Assembly (NCBI RefSeq): GCF_035917455.1
Contig: NZ_CP109078.1
Span: forward strand, 2,170,001 to 2,234,000
Length of the DNA stretch: 64,000 nucleotides
Reading direction: 5' to 3'
From: Micromonospora sp. NBC_01796
GTDB taxonomy: Bacteria; Actinomycetota; Actinomycetes; Mycobacteriales; Micromonosporaceae
This document shows, one piece after another, positions 29,810 to 37,484 of this stretch. Under the pieces are notes generated by a model. The model made no database searches. It saw only the letters and a program-made list of their open reading frames with translations, and was not told the origin of the DNA. A program made the translations under genes and the position numbers. The first letter of the stretch is position 1, and every line of letters starts with the position of its first letter.

Positions 29810-30108
29810 CGGGTCTCCTTCGCGAAGAAAGCCGTTGCCCGTTTGAGCACATCGACGTCTTCGCGCAGCCTGCGGTTCTCTTTGCGCAGCTGTGCGAGTT
29901 CGGCCCGTTCGTCGGTGGTCAGCCCATCGGCGCGGACGCCGGTGTCGAGTTCGGCCTGCTTGACCCACTCACGCACTGCCGTCTCGGTCAGGTCGAAGTC
30001 CTGGCTGACCTGCCGGAGCGTGCGGTCACCACGCTGACACAACTCGACGATCTCGGCCTTGAACTCCGGCGTGAACGAACGCCGAGGCCGCGGCCGCTTC
30101 TTTCCCAT
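29806..30108 (-). CDS. IS3-family transposase OrfA (HTH protein)
   Basis: 100 residues from ATG 30108 (MGKKRPRPRRSFTPEFK), preceded by ggagagc; ATG 30117 and 30129 are possible in-frame alternatives. The HTH_Tnp_1 domain is clear (FKAEIVELCQRGDRTLRQVS, then FDLTETAVREWVKQAEL). A leucine-zipper-like coiled coil follows (ELAQLRKENRRLREDVDVLK). It binds the terminal repeats and multimerises with OrfB. Confidence 0.92.
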   Translation of the reverse strand: MGKKRPRPRRSFTPEFKAEIVELCQRGDRTLRQVSQDFDLTETAVREWVKQAELDTGVRADGLTTDERAELAQLRKENRRLREDVDVLKRATAFFAKETR

Positions 30109-30187
30109 GCTCTCCATGATGCTGGACATCCTCCCGGAGACCCCAGGTCCCCTGATCTCGGATGTCCGTCAAAACGGGGCAGGCCCA

Positions 30188-30868
30188 GATCCGTTGGCAG
30201 GTGGAGGGGCCGGCGGGCCTCAGTCCGCGGACCGACGCCCGCACCGCGGCGTCGCGTGAAGCCTGCGACAAACGGATTTTCGCACCGTTGCTCTCGATGG
30301 CATCGAACATGATCCTGATGTCGTCGACCCGCAGCTGGTCCAGGGACAACTCGCCCAAATGCGGAATCAGGTGGACCCGGACGTGCCCCTCGTAGGCAAG
30401 CAGCGTGTTCGGATCGACCCTGCACCACTGGAGCCAGCGTCGCAGGTAGGTGGCGACCGAGGTGGAACCGTCGAGACTGCGCCGGGCCTCAACTTTGCGG
30501 CGTACGGCATCAACGGAGGCGAGCGGCCGCGTCCGACGGCTCGCGACCAGCAGATCCGTGATCTCGCCGAGCAGTGTGGCATCGCCCTGAGCAAGGTCGA
30601 GCAGGGCACGGGCATGGTCCCGGGCGGCGAGCGCGTCGCGCTGTATCCGGAACCCACCCCGGCATAGTTGCCGTCGGCGACCACCACTCACCCTGGGTAG
30701 TTCCATCTGGTAGTACCAGGTCCCGTGGTCGACGCTCCACGTCCCGCCTACACGGCGCAGTCTCGGGCAGGGGCCCATGGACGATCCCGTCGGGCGGCAG
30801 CCGCACCGCTTGAAACAGCCAGTAGTGCCCACCGATGACCTCCATGCTGACAGCAGCGCGACCGCCAC
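30188..30868 (-). pseudogene. int: Tyrosine integrase, 5' part (arm- and core-binding domains)
   Basis: N-terminal part of the integrase, up to the IS3 insertion. Likely starts are ATG 30868 or, more family-like, ATG 30778 (MGPCPRLRRVGGTWSV). It contains an AP2-type arm-binding beta region (TWYYQMELPRVSGGRRRQLC) and a SAM-like core-binding domain (SVATYLRRWLQWCRVDPNTL, then LAYEGHVRVHLIPHLGELSL). The sequence is in frame with the 3' part at 28078-28866 once the IS is removed. If translated, the product runs into IS sequence and lacks the catalytic domain. Confidence 0.85.
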
Positions 30869-31163
30869 GGACTAGGACCGATATCGCCCGCAGTCCATCT
30901 GGAGCGGTCCAACCAGCGGGGCGAGCCGTTCAAGCCATTCAACGCAATTCAGCTCAAAAGGTGCGCCACTCGGAGTCAGTAATCTTCAATCGCATGCCCA
31001 ATGAGCAGGCAATATTGACGACCTGCGATGAGATGTGGATCTTGAGCGACTGAGTCCCGACAACGGCTCCCACGAGGGGCCCACATTTCGCCCCGGACTC
31101 ACTTGTAATTTGCTAGCCCGCAGGTCAGGGCCTTGATCAAGACTTGACGGAGAGCAAAGCTCT
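30869..31163. other. Island right end, no gene seen
   Basis: No supported gene. This holds the integrase leader and the inner flank of the right attachment core. The three phased 12-mers of the left end are not repeated here. Confidence 0.4.
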
Positions 31164-31210
31164 CGGTTTAGGAAACCGATGCTCTATCCCCTGAGCTACG
31201 AGGGCGCGAG
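31164..31210. repeat. Right attachment site core (attR-like), partial tRNA-Arg
   Basis: 47 bp identical to 3708-3754, comprising the 5' half of tRNA-Arg(CCU) from the anticodon stem plus 5 upstream bases. The 3' half (T-arm, acceptor 3' strand) is absent, so this is not a functional tRNA. The sequence to its right is the original chromosomal upstream flank of the tRNA gene. Confidence 0.85.
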
Positions 31211-31318
31211 GCTACAGGGTACCTAGCAGCGGCGGCCGGCGGGCGACAGGGACCCTCAGAATCCATCAGCGCTGGCAGCGCCACCTGCGGATCACGACCC
31301 GACCACACATGATCGCCC

Positions 31319-31510
31319 GTCAGGCCGTCAGGCCGTCAGGCCGTCAGGCCGTCAGGCCGTCAGGCCGTCAGGCCGTCAGGCCGTCAGGCCGTCAGGCCGT
31401 CAGGCCGTCAGGCCGTCAGGCCGTCAGGCCGTCAGGCCGTCAGGCCGTCAGGCCGTCAGGCCGTCAGGCCGTCAGGCCGTCAGGCCGTCAGGCCGTCAGG
31501 CCGTCAGGCC
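31319..31510 (+). repeat. 24 perfect tandem copies of an 8-bp unit
   Basis: The unit gtcaggcc is repeated 24 times without error over 192 bp, followed by a partial unit (gtca). Because 8 is not a multiple of 3, it is open in several frames and encodes a meaningless 8-residue cycle (RQAVRPSG). There are no spacers, so it is not CRISPR. It is a candidate slippage-prone variable-number repeat about 110 bp outside the right attachment site. Confidence 0.95.
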
Positions 31511-31790
31511 GTCAACCGTCGCGCGCGATGACTCGGCGCCGCCCACCAACACACAACGAGCGATGAGCACACATCGTGCACACATACGAAGATCATTGAT
31601 ATCTGGACTGAGTGGGTTAATTCGGAGCAGACCAGACGTCGATCGGACTTGCTCCGCGCCCAATCCTCATCTGGTGGGGCCGATGAGTCGGCCAGAGGCG
31701 ACGCGGCGGTACGAACGGCCCCAGCGCCGTCGTGCGGCAACTCGGCGCGCAATACTGCTGGTTCAGCTGCGTCTTGGGGTAGTAGGCCCA

Positions 31791-32092
31791 TCACGTGGGT
31801 GGCGAGGAGACGTGCGGGGACTCTTGGGCGAGCTTTCTGCTCGCCTCGTCAACTCGTACATCCTTGGGCCAGGCATCTCGCGACCGGTCACCCGGCCCCA
31901 CACCCGCTCCGACGAACCATGTGGCGTTGGCGCTGCTGAACGTCGTCGCGCTGAGTTGGGCGCAGCCGTTGAACGTCGCCTCATGGAACCAGGCGTTGCC
32001 GTTGAACGTCGCTCCGGCGAACCCGGCATCGTCGTTGAACGTCACCCCAGGGAACCCGGCGCTGCCGCTGAACGTGGGTCTGTGGATCTGAC
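31791..32092 (-). pseudogene. Pentapeptide-repeat protein fragment, cut by ISL3
   Basis: The minus strand gives TFSGSAGFPGVTFNDDAGFA then GATFNGNAWFHEATFNGCAQ, a regular alternation of five-residue units with Phe/Leu at the centre (F.GATF.G.A.F). The 5' side ends at the ISL3 boundary (32093). No continuation is found beyond the element, where an IS256 remnant begins. The 3' end (to the stop at 31791) is no longer repeat-like. Confidence 0.65.
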
Positions 32093-33717
32093 GGCTCTGT
32101 CTCACATTCGGTGGTGACGGAGGGTGCTGGTTAGCCGAGCAGGATTCGATGGCGCAGGAGAGTGAAGCCCGCGCGTCCGTACATCTGTCGCTTGATCAGT
32201 TTGGTTTTGGTGTTGACGCCTTCGGTGCCGCCGTTGTGGAAGGGGTATGTCAGGGCGGCGTTGACGGCGTCGCGGTCAAGGCCGAGGCCGCGGGTGAACG
32301 TGTGTAGGTGGGGCAGGTCGGTGGCCATGACCTCGGTGATCCACGCGGTGAGACGGTCACCGTTGCCGTCGGCGGGCGTGAGTAGCGCGGCGAACGAGCC
32401 GATGAGGCCGGCCAGCGCAGTCATCTGTGGACAGGCCGCGGTGAGAGCGTCAATGAGCGTCCGCTGATGTTCCTTGAGCCGGTCGGGCGCGGTCAGGAGG
32501 TAGCGGGTCAGACGCCTGGGAGATAGAGCCGGGCGGTCGGCTTCGACCCGGCCTTGGGTGATATAGCGATAGAGCAGGTTGAGGCTGCCGGTGTAGCCCA
32601 GTTCCCTGATCTCCGCCAGGAGTTGGGTGGCGCCGACGGCGGGGTCTTGTTCCCGCCGGCGACGCAGGTGGTCGCGGTAGGGGTCGACGAGGGTGGGCCG
32701 GTACTGCGGTGCGCGGACCAGGCGTTCGGGTTCACTGATCCGGGCGTACCGTTTGACGGTGTTGAGGCCGAGGTTGAGCCGGCGGGCACATTCCAGGAGG
32801 CCAACGCCCTTGTCGAGCAGGTCGTGGACCTGCTGCCACCGCTGCCGGGTGGTCACAGCCCGCTTGCCCTCCTGTGGCGGCAGCCCGGCTGCGGCCCAGC
32901 ATGAGCTGTGCGCGGTGACCTCTTTGCGGGCGGCCTCGGCGAGGTTGTGCCACAGATGCCAGCGGTCCGTGACCTGCAACGCCTCGGGCAGGGCGCGGCG
33001 GACCGCTTCGGCGTAGGCGCCGGAGGAGTCCCGACACACCACCTCGACACCGGGATGCTCACGCAGCCACGTTTCCAACGTGTTGGCCTTGCGGTCGGGC
33101 AGCACATCGATGCGCTCACGCGTGACCGCGTCGATCAGGACGGTGGCGTATCGCTGACGTCGCCGCAACGCGAAGTCGTCCACCCCGAGCACCCGGGGCA
33201 CAGGCCGCTCGGGCAACGGCAGGCGCAGCAGCGCCCGCAGGGCGGTGTGCCGAGACACGACCACCGCCAACGCCGACAACATCCGCGCGCCAGCGCGGCC
33301 GGCCAACTGCCGCACGACCGCACCGACCTGGGAAATCAGCCGAGATGTGCGGCGCTGGTAGCGGTTCAGGACCCCAGGCAGTTGTTCCCGGAACGTACGA
33401 CGGCAGCCCCGAGTCGGGCACACCAGACGACGTATGCGCACGTGGACCACCACCGGTCGGGCGTCGACCGGCACATCCGCCAGGCTCCGCTGGTGATACC
33501 CGTGCACCCGGCCCGTCACGGCCGCGCAACCCGGACAGGCCACCGGTTGCTGCGGAGTCCGAGCCCGCACCAGGATCCGTTCCCCCTCGTCCGTCACGTC
33601 GTCGATCACCAGCGGCAGCAGCCCCGAGAAGACCATCTTCGTAAGATCACCGATCTTGCACACATGATCTCAACGACATCGACCACGTTCAGTCACCACC
33701 GAATGTGAGACAGAGCC
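32093..33717 (-). mobile_element. Intact ISL3-family insertion sequence
   Basis: 1625 bp with 26-bp terminal inverted repeats starting ggctctgtctcacattcggt. It is flanked by a perfect 8-bp target duplication GATCTGAC (32085-32092 and 33718-33725), the size typical of ISL3. The transposase is uninterrupted, so the insertion looks recent and possibly active. A decayed relative lies at 20230-21827. Confidence 0.93.
32131..33663 (-). CDS. ISL3-family transposase
   Basis: 510 residues; ATG 33663 or ATG 33636 (MVFSGLLPLVIDDVTDEG), the latter matching the start of the decayed copy. The N-terminal zinc-binding region carries VACPGCAAVTGRVHGYHQRS and RRLVCPTRGCRRTFREQLPG. A helix-turn-helix follows, then the DDE domain: RVLGVDDFALRRRQRYATVL (first Asp), VVCRDSSGAYAEAVRRALPE with DRWHLWHNL, and a final EGVNTKTKLIKRQMYGRAGF (Glu). 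All expected ISL3 blocks are in one frame with no stop, so it is presumably functional. Confidence 0.95.
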   Translation of the reverse strand: MCKIGDLTKMVFSGLLPLVIDDVTDEGERILVRARTPQQPVACPGCAAVTGRVHGYHQRSLADVPVDARPVVVHVRIRRLVCPTRGCRRTFREQLPGVLNRYQRRTSRLISQVGAVVRQLAGRAGARMLSALAVVVSRHTALRALLRLPLPERPVPRVLGVDDFALRRRQRYATVLIDAVTRERIDVLPDRKANTLETWLREHPGVEVVCRDSSGAYAEAVRRALPEALQVTDRWHLWHNLAEAARKEVTAHSSCWAAAGLPPQEGKRAVTTRQRWQQVHDLLDKGVGLLECARRLNLGLNTVKRYARISEPERLVRAPQYRPTLVDPYRDHLRRRREQDPAVGATQLLAEIRELGYTGSLNLLYRYITQGRVEADRPALSPRRLTRYLLTAPDRLKEHQRTLIDALTAACPQMTALAGLIGSFAALLTPADGNGDRLTAWITEVMATDLPHLHTFTRGLGLDRDAVNAALTYPFHNGGTEGVNTKTKLIKRQMYGRAGFTLLRHRILLG

Positions 33718-33777
33718 GATCTGACGGTGTTTCCGGCCTGACCCGCCAGGCGTTGTGCCTGGTGAGGAGGGTGCCGT

Positions 33778-34466
33778 GATGACCGCGACGCTGAATGATC
33801 AGACCGGACGGAAGAAGCGGGCGGAGCCGTCGGCGGAGGCGAAGGCCGCCGCTGAGTTGGTCCGGGCGGCCAAGGAAACGATAGGCCCTGTTTGACGGGT
33901 CCGGATGGGCTGCTGAAGCAGTTGACCAAGAGGGTCCTGGAGACCGCGTTGAACGAGGAGATGACCGAGCACCTCGGTTACGAGAAACACGAGACCGCTG
34001 GGACTGGGTCGGGCAACATCCGCGACGGTAGCCGGCCGAAGACGGTGCTGACCGACGCGTCGGGGCCGGTGCAGATCGACGTGCCGCGGGACCGGGCCGG
34101 CAGTTCGAGCCGCGGATCGTCCGTAAGCGGCAGCGCCGCTTGTCGGGGATCGACGAGGTCGTCTTGTCGTTGTGTGCCAAAGGCCTGACGACCGGGGAGA
34201 TCAGCGCTCACTTCGCGGAGATTTACGGCGCTTCGGTCAGCAGGGAGACCATCTCGCGGATCACCGACAAGGTAATCGAGGAGATGACCGACTGGTCCCA
34301 CCGCCCGTTGGATGAGGTTTACGCGGCGGTGTTCATCGACGCGATCGTGGTCAAGGTCAGGGATGGGCAGGTCGCGAACCGGCCGTTCTACGCCCCGATC
34401 GGGGTCACCCTCGACGGCGACAAGGACATCCTCGGACTGTGGGCCGGGACCGGTGGTCAGCCCTAG
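33778..34466 (+). pseudogene. IS256-family transposase, frameshifted and truncated
   Basis: Starts MTATLNDQTGRKKRAEPSAE and breaks near 33890. It continues in another frame as GPDGLLKQLTKRVLETALNE, then MTEHLGYEKHETAGTGSGNI and TVLTDASGPVQIDVPRDRAG, and shifts again near 34105. It resumes as SGIDEVVLSLCAKGLTTGEI to YAAVFIDAIVVKVRDGQVAN (first catalytic Asp) and ends at a stop within ILGLWAGTGG. The C-terminal half with the remaining catalytic residues is lost. It belongs to a different IS256 subgroup from the copy at 7815-9152. Confidence 0.85.
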
Positions 34467-34569
34467 AACGCACGCGCCCTGCGCTTCGGCTGGCCGCAGG
34501 TAACGCCAAACTCCGCCCGGCACCCGAGCAAGTAATATCGAATGAACTGGATGATTAGTCGATCTGGGG

Positions 34570-36123
34570 TCAACGATCGGCGGACCGCCATTCGAAGCGC
34601 GTCTTGCTGACCGTCGCGGAACCGCCGGGCGGGCAGACTCCGACCTCCCGCGCGTCCACCGAACCATCCCGGCTGTACGCGATTTCCAGCTCGGTAGAGC
34701 GGGAGGTGGCTCGGGATCGCAGGCCTCGCACCGTTCCCGCGCCCGGTATCCCGAGGGTCGCCGCACTGATCGTCACCCTTCGGCCGCGCAGCGCAATCGA
34801 GTCTCCCGCGATGCCGACCGTCTGCCCCGATTCACCGGATCCACCCACTGACGCGACGCTCAGCACACCATCGAGCATCGGATGCAGACGGTGCCAGCGC
34901 ACCAGCAGTCCGATCGTCAGCAACAGCACCAGTAGCCCGAATCCGGCCTGCCACCAGCCGAGACTGCCCCGCTGCGTACTGAACGACGCGGTGGTGTCCG
35001 TGCCGGCGATCTTCGCGGTCAGCGGGACCCGCAACTCGTCGGCGAGGTACGACGCCCACGGGGTGCCGACCCGCCCGGTGAGGGTCAATCCACACTCTTG
35101 ACGGACTGTGTTGGATGGTTTCCAGCTTGTTGGACCGGCGTCCCATTCGACAACCAGTTGCACCGGCGCGGCGCCGCCCGGTGGCAACTCCACCGCCCGC
35201 CCGTCGACCCGGGGCCGCACCCGGCCCACGCAGGTTGTGGTGACGCCCAGGTCGCTGACGGTCGTCGGCAGGTGCTCGTTTTGGGACTGCAGGGTGACGT
35301 CCAGGGTACTGACGCCGACACCCAACCGGCTCACCTCCGCCGGCCAGCTCACAGTGATGTCCCGACCGAGGTCTGCTGCCAGCAGGCCCTGGGCCTTGGC
35401 TACCCGTACCCGCTGCTTCGGCTCTGCCAGCCGGGCACTGATCTGGTCGACGTTGGTGGTCGGCAGGATCGAGGTGTTCGGGCCGAACACCTTCGTCAGC
35501 AGAGCGGCGCTGGTGTTGCCGGCCAGGGGGATCGCGTAGGCGCTAAAGGTTTCCTTCGTCAACCCGGCTGCGGACTTGGTGAGCTGGTCCCACGCGTAGC
35601 CCGACTCGAGCGGGTATCGGCTGCCCGGCTTGGGGTCGTGCACGCCGTCGGTGAGCATGATGAGTGTGCCGATGGACGGGGCGTCCGGCCGTTGCAGCAC
35701 CTGCACGGCCCGCTCCAGTGCCAGCCCGATGTCGGTGTACGCACCATCGGCGACCGGCGGCAGCTTCGCCACGATCGCGTCCGGCGAGTCGCCCGCGGGG
35801 CCCCGCCATACCTGGACCGCACTCTCCGCGAAGGTCACCACGGTGACCTCGTCCTTCGGTGCCAAGGCGGCGAACAGGCCACGCAGGCCGGCCCTCAGCG
35901 CGTTGTACAGGTTCCCGGTCCGTAGCGACCCGGAGACGTCCACCAGCACCACATAGTCGCCGCCGACCTCCTGGACCCCGAGTTGCGAGTAGATCTGCTC
36001 GCTCGCCGGGTCGGCGCGTGTCGGCACCGGCCCGGCAAGCGCTCCCATGCAGATGCCGACGGCCAGACCCGCCACGATGCTGCGCACCCGCCAAAGGCCC
36101 GCTCGCCTGCCCTTTTCACTCAT
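34570..36123 (-). CDS. Secreted/membrane-anchored VWA-domain protein
   Basis: 517 residues from ATG 36123, preceded by ggagg; an in-frame ATG 13 codons upstream lacks such a site. The N-terminal signal is SIVAGLAVGICMGALAGPVP. A VWA domain follows with a MIDAS motif VVLVDVSGSLRTGN and a later TLIMLTDGVHDPKPGS. A beta-rich region (about 240-390) is followed by one transmembrane helix (AGFGLLVLLLTIGLLVRWHR), then a small cytoplasmic beta domain that may be FHA/PilZ-like (GDSIALRGRRVTISAATLG). The gene is divergent from the GrpE-Hsp70-GTPase operon and shares its upstream region. It would sense extracellular or envelope signals through metal-dependent adhesion, with its tail in the cytoplasm. 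Confidence 0.85.
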   Translation of the reverse strand: MSEKGRRAGLWRVRSIVAGLAVGICMGALAGPVPTRADPASEQIYSQLGVQEVGGDYVVLVDVSGSLRTGNLYNALRAGLRGLFAALAPKDEVTVVTFAESAVQVWRGPAGDSPDAIVAKLPPVADGAYTDIGLALERAVQVLQRPDAPSIGTLIMLTDGVHDPKPGSRYPLESGYAWDQLTKSAAGLTKETFSAYAIPLAGNTSAALLTKVFGPNTSILPTTNVDQISARLAEPKQRVRVAKAQGLLAADLGRDITVSWPAEVSRLGVGVSTLDVTLQSQNEHLPTTVSDLGVTTTCVGRVRPRVDGRAVELPPGGAAPVQLVVEWDAGPTSWKPSNTVRQECGLTLTGRVGTPWASYLADELRVPLTAKIAGTDTTASFSTQRGSLGWWQAGFGLLVLLLTIGLLVRWHRLHPMLDGVLSVASVGGSGESGQTVGIAGDSIALRGRRVTISAATLGIPGAGTVRGLRSRATSRSTELEIAYSRDGSVDAREVGVCPPGGSATVSKTRFEWRSADR

Positions 36124-36742
36124 GCTGGCCTCCACTCGCAGATCCGGGTCCCACACGCCCACTCCTTTCGTAGCCGTCGAGCCGCGCAGGCCATTGACCG
36201 ACCCCTTGCTGCCATTGGCACTTCGGAAACGCGATCTTTGCTTCCCTGCGCCGCCGGAATTTCTGACCGATATCCGACTGAACCGAGGAAACGGAACCCC
36301 TTGTCAGCCCGGCCGGCCAAGGTTTCGAGGGCGGCCTCGATCAAGGCGAACGGATCCCCGAATACCCCCGCGCCCCTTGTCTCGACAAAGAGATGACGCG
36401 TTCAATTGACGATGGGCGGACCTGGTCTGGCAATCACCCGGTCGTCCACCGATGGTCGGCCAGACGGATCGTCCCGCACCCTAAAATCCGACGTCCCCGC
36501 CGATCAGGTGACCCGCTCCGGGCATTCTCGTCATTCCGTGGAATGCGCACCGACCTGGTCACGGCACGATCCAAATGACGTAGGACGGAACGTGAACGAC
36601 CGACTCCTTGAACCGAATGGGCAGAACTTTGGGTAGATCAGCTAAGACACCGGAATGAGGCTGGACCTATTTCGTACGCGACATCTACGGTTCGGGACGT
36701 CCATGGATGCCAGATGCATTTTATGTACGTGGAGGTGCGCGC
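36124..36742. promoter_or_regulatory. Divergent promoter region of VWA gene and GTPase operon
   Basis: 619 bp with no supported gene, between the minus-strand VWA gene and the plus-strand GrpE gene. It must contain both promoters. I cannot assign -35/-10 boxes with confidence. The GrpE ribosome-binding site ggaggtg (36731-36737) lies just at its end. Confidence 0.5.
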
Positions 36743-37474
36743 GTGCCGGAACTCAGTGTCGCCGGGTCGGTCAGCTCCGATCCGGGGCAAACGGAAATCC
36801 TGCCGGATGCGACCGAAAATTCGGCGGTGGTTCCGCCACCTCAAGGGGAGTCGCCGGCTCCGGACCCGTCGGCCGCCACCGAGCGGGCCGACCGGCTGGA
36901 CGCGGTGGTCGACGCGGTGGTCGACGCGGTGCACCGCGAGTTGGCCGCGGGCAACGAACGGGCCGCCGCCCGGGAGCGGGTCATCGATCGCCAGCACGAG
37001 GAGATCGAGCGGCTGCGCGCCGGAGAGCGTCAGGCACTGCTCCGACCGATGCTGGTCGAGCTGCGCCGCCTCCGCGACGACCTGCTGCGGCAGGCCGCCG
37101 GGCTACCGGAGGACCTGCCATCCCCCCAGGTGGTGAGCCTGCTGGAGTCGTTCGCGTACAGCGCGGAGCTGATTTTGAGCCGGGCCGGCGTGGAGGTGGT
37201 GCGTCCCGTACCGGGCAGCCCGTTCGACCCGTCGCGGCAGCGGGCGGCCGGTGTGGTGCCGGCGATAGCGCCCGAGTTGGACGGCACCGTAGCCGAGGTG
37301 TTGAGCGACGGGTACCTCGACCTGACCTCGGACCGGGTGCTCGCCACGGCCTCGGTACGCGTACAGCGGTGGCAGGAGCCGACGCCGCCAACCGACGAGG
37401 ACCACGACGCGGTGGCGCAGCCGCACGACGAGCTATCGAGCAGCCCGGTGCGCCCCGTCGGCGCCGGCACCTGA
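36743..37474 (+). CDS. grpE: GrpE-like nucleotide exchange factor
   Basis: 243 residues. GTG 36743 follows ggaggtg at the right distance. The N-terminal ~50 residues are low-complexity. Residues 55-110 form a long coiled coil (VVDAVHRELAAGNERAAARE, RQHEEIERLRAGERQALLRP). The C-terminus has the GrpE beta-domain pattern GVEVVRPVPGSPFDPSRQRA, then ELDGTVAEVLSDGYLD and RVLATASVRVQRW. It would release ADP from the Hsp70 proteins of the operon; the first Hsp70 gene follows 10 bp later. It differs from housekeeping GrpE, which sits with dnaK-dnaJ. No DnaJ gene is present in this operon. Confidence 0.85.
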   Translation: MPELSVAGSVSSDPGQTEILPDATENSAVVPPPQGESPAPDPSAATERADRLDAVVDAVVDAVHRELAAGNERAAARERVIDRQHEEIERLRAGERQALLRPMLVELRRLRDDLLRQAAGLPEDLPSPQVVSLLESFAYSAELILSRAGVEVVRPVPGSPFDPSRQRAAGVVPAIAPELDGTVAEVLSDGYLDLTSDRVLATASVRVQRWQEPTPPTDEDHDAVAQPHDELSSSPVRPVGAGT

Positions 37475-37484
37475 AGGAGGAGAC

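Larger units (their letters stand above)
28867..30187 (-). mobile_element. Complete IS3-family element inserted in the integrase
   Basis: 1321 bp. Imperfect 25-bp terminal inverted repeats are present: tgggcttgacccgtttcgac at the left and, on the other strand, tgggcctgccccgttttgac at the right. Both are followed by ggaca. A 3-bp direct repeat GAT flanks it (28864-28866 and 30188-30190), matching the 3-4 bp duplications of IS3. Both orfA and orfB are intact on the minus strand, so the element may still be active. Confidence 0.9.
3755..31210. mobile_element. Integrated genomic island in tRNA-Arg, immobilised
   Basis: The segment lies between the two 47-bp tRNA-derived repeats. It carries a tyrosine integrase (interrupted by an IS3 element) adjacent to the right repeat, many IS remnants, and defence-like cargo (DruE-like helicase operon, GHKL-DUF4338 pair, DUF4365 unit). 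I see no conjugation gene (no FtsK/TraB-like translocase, relaxase or replication initiator) and no excisionase that I can name. It is therefore a degenerate integrative element or a simple island. The 10-20 kb part has visibly lower GC than either flank. Confidence 0.8.

Noticed and set aside
31164-31205. Second functional tRNA-Arg
   Set aside because: Only the 5' half to the anticodon stem is present; T-arm and 3' acceptor strand are missing.
31309-31566. 85-residue repetitive 'protein' over the 8-bp repeat, or a CRISPR array
   Set aside because: The 8-bp unit is open in several frames by composition alone and yields a meaningless cycle; there are no spacers, so it is not CRISPR.
32908-33708. 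266-codon plus-strand frame opposite the ISL3 transposase
   Set aside because: It is antisense to an intact transposase and rich in His/Arg/Pro with no motif.
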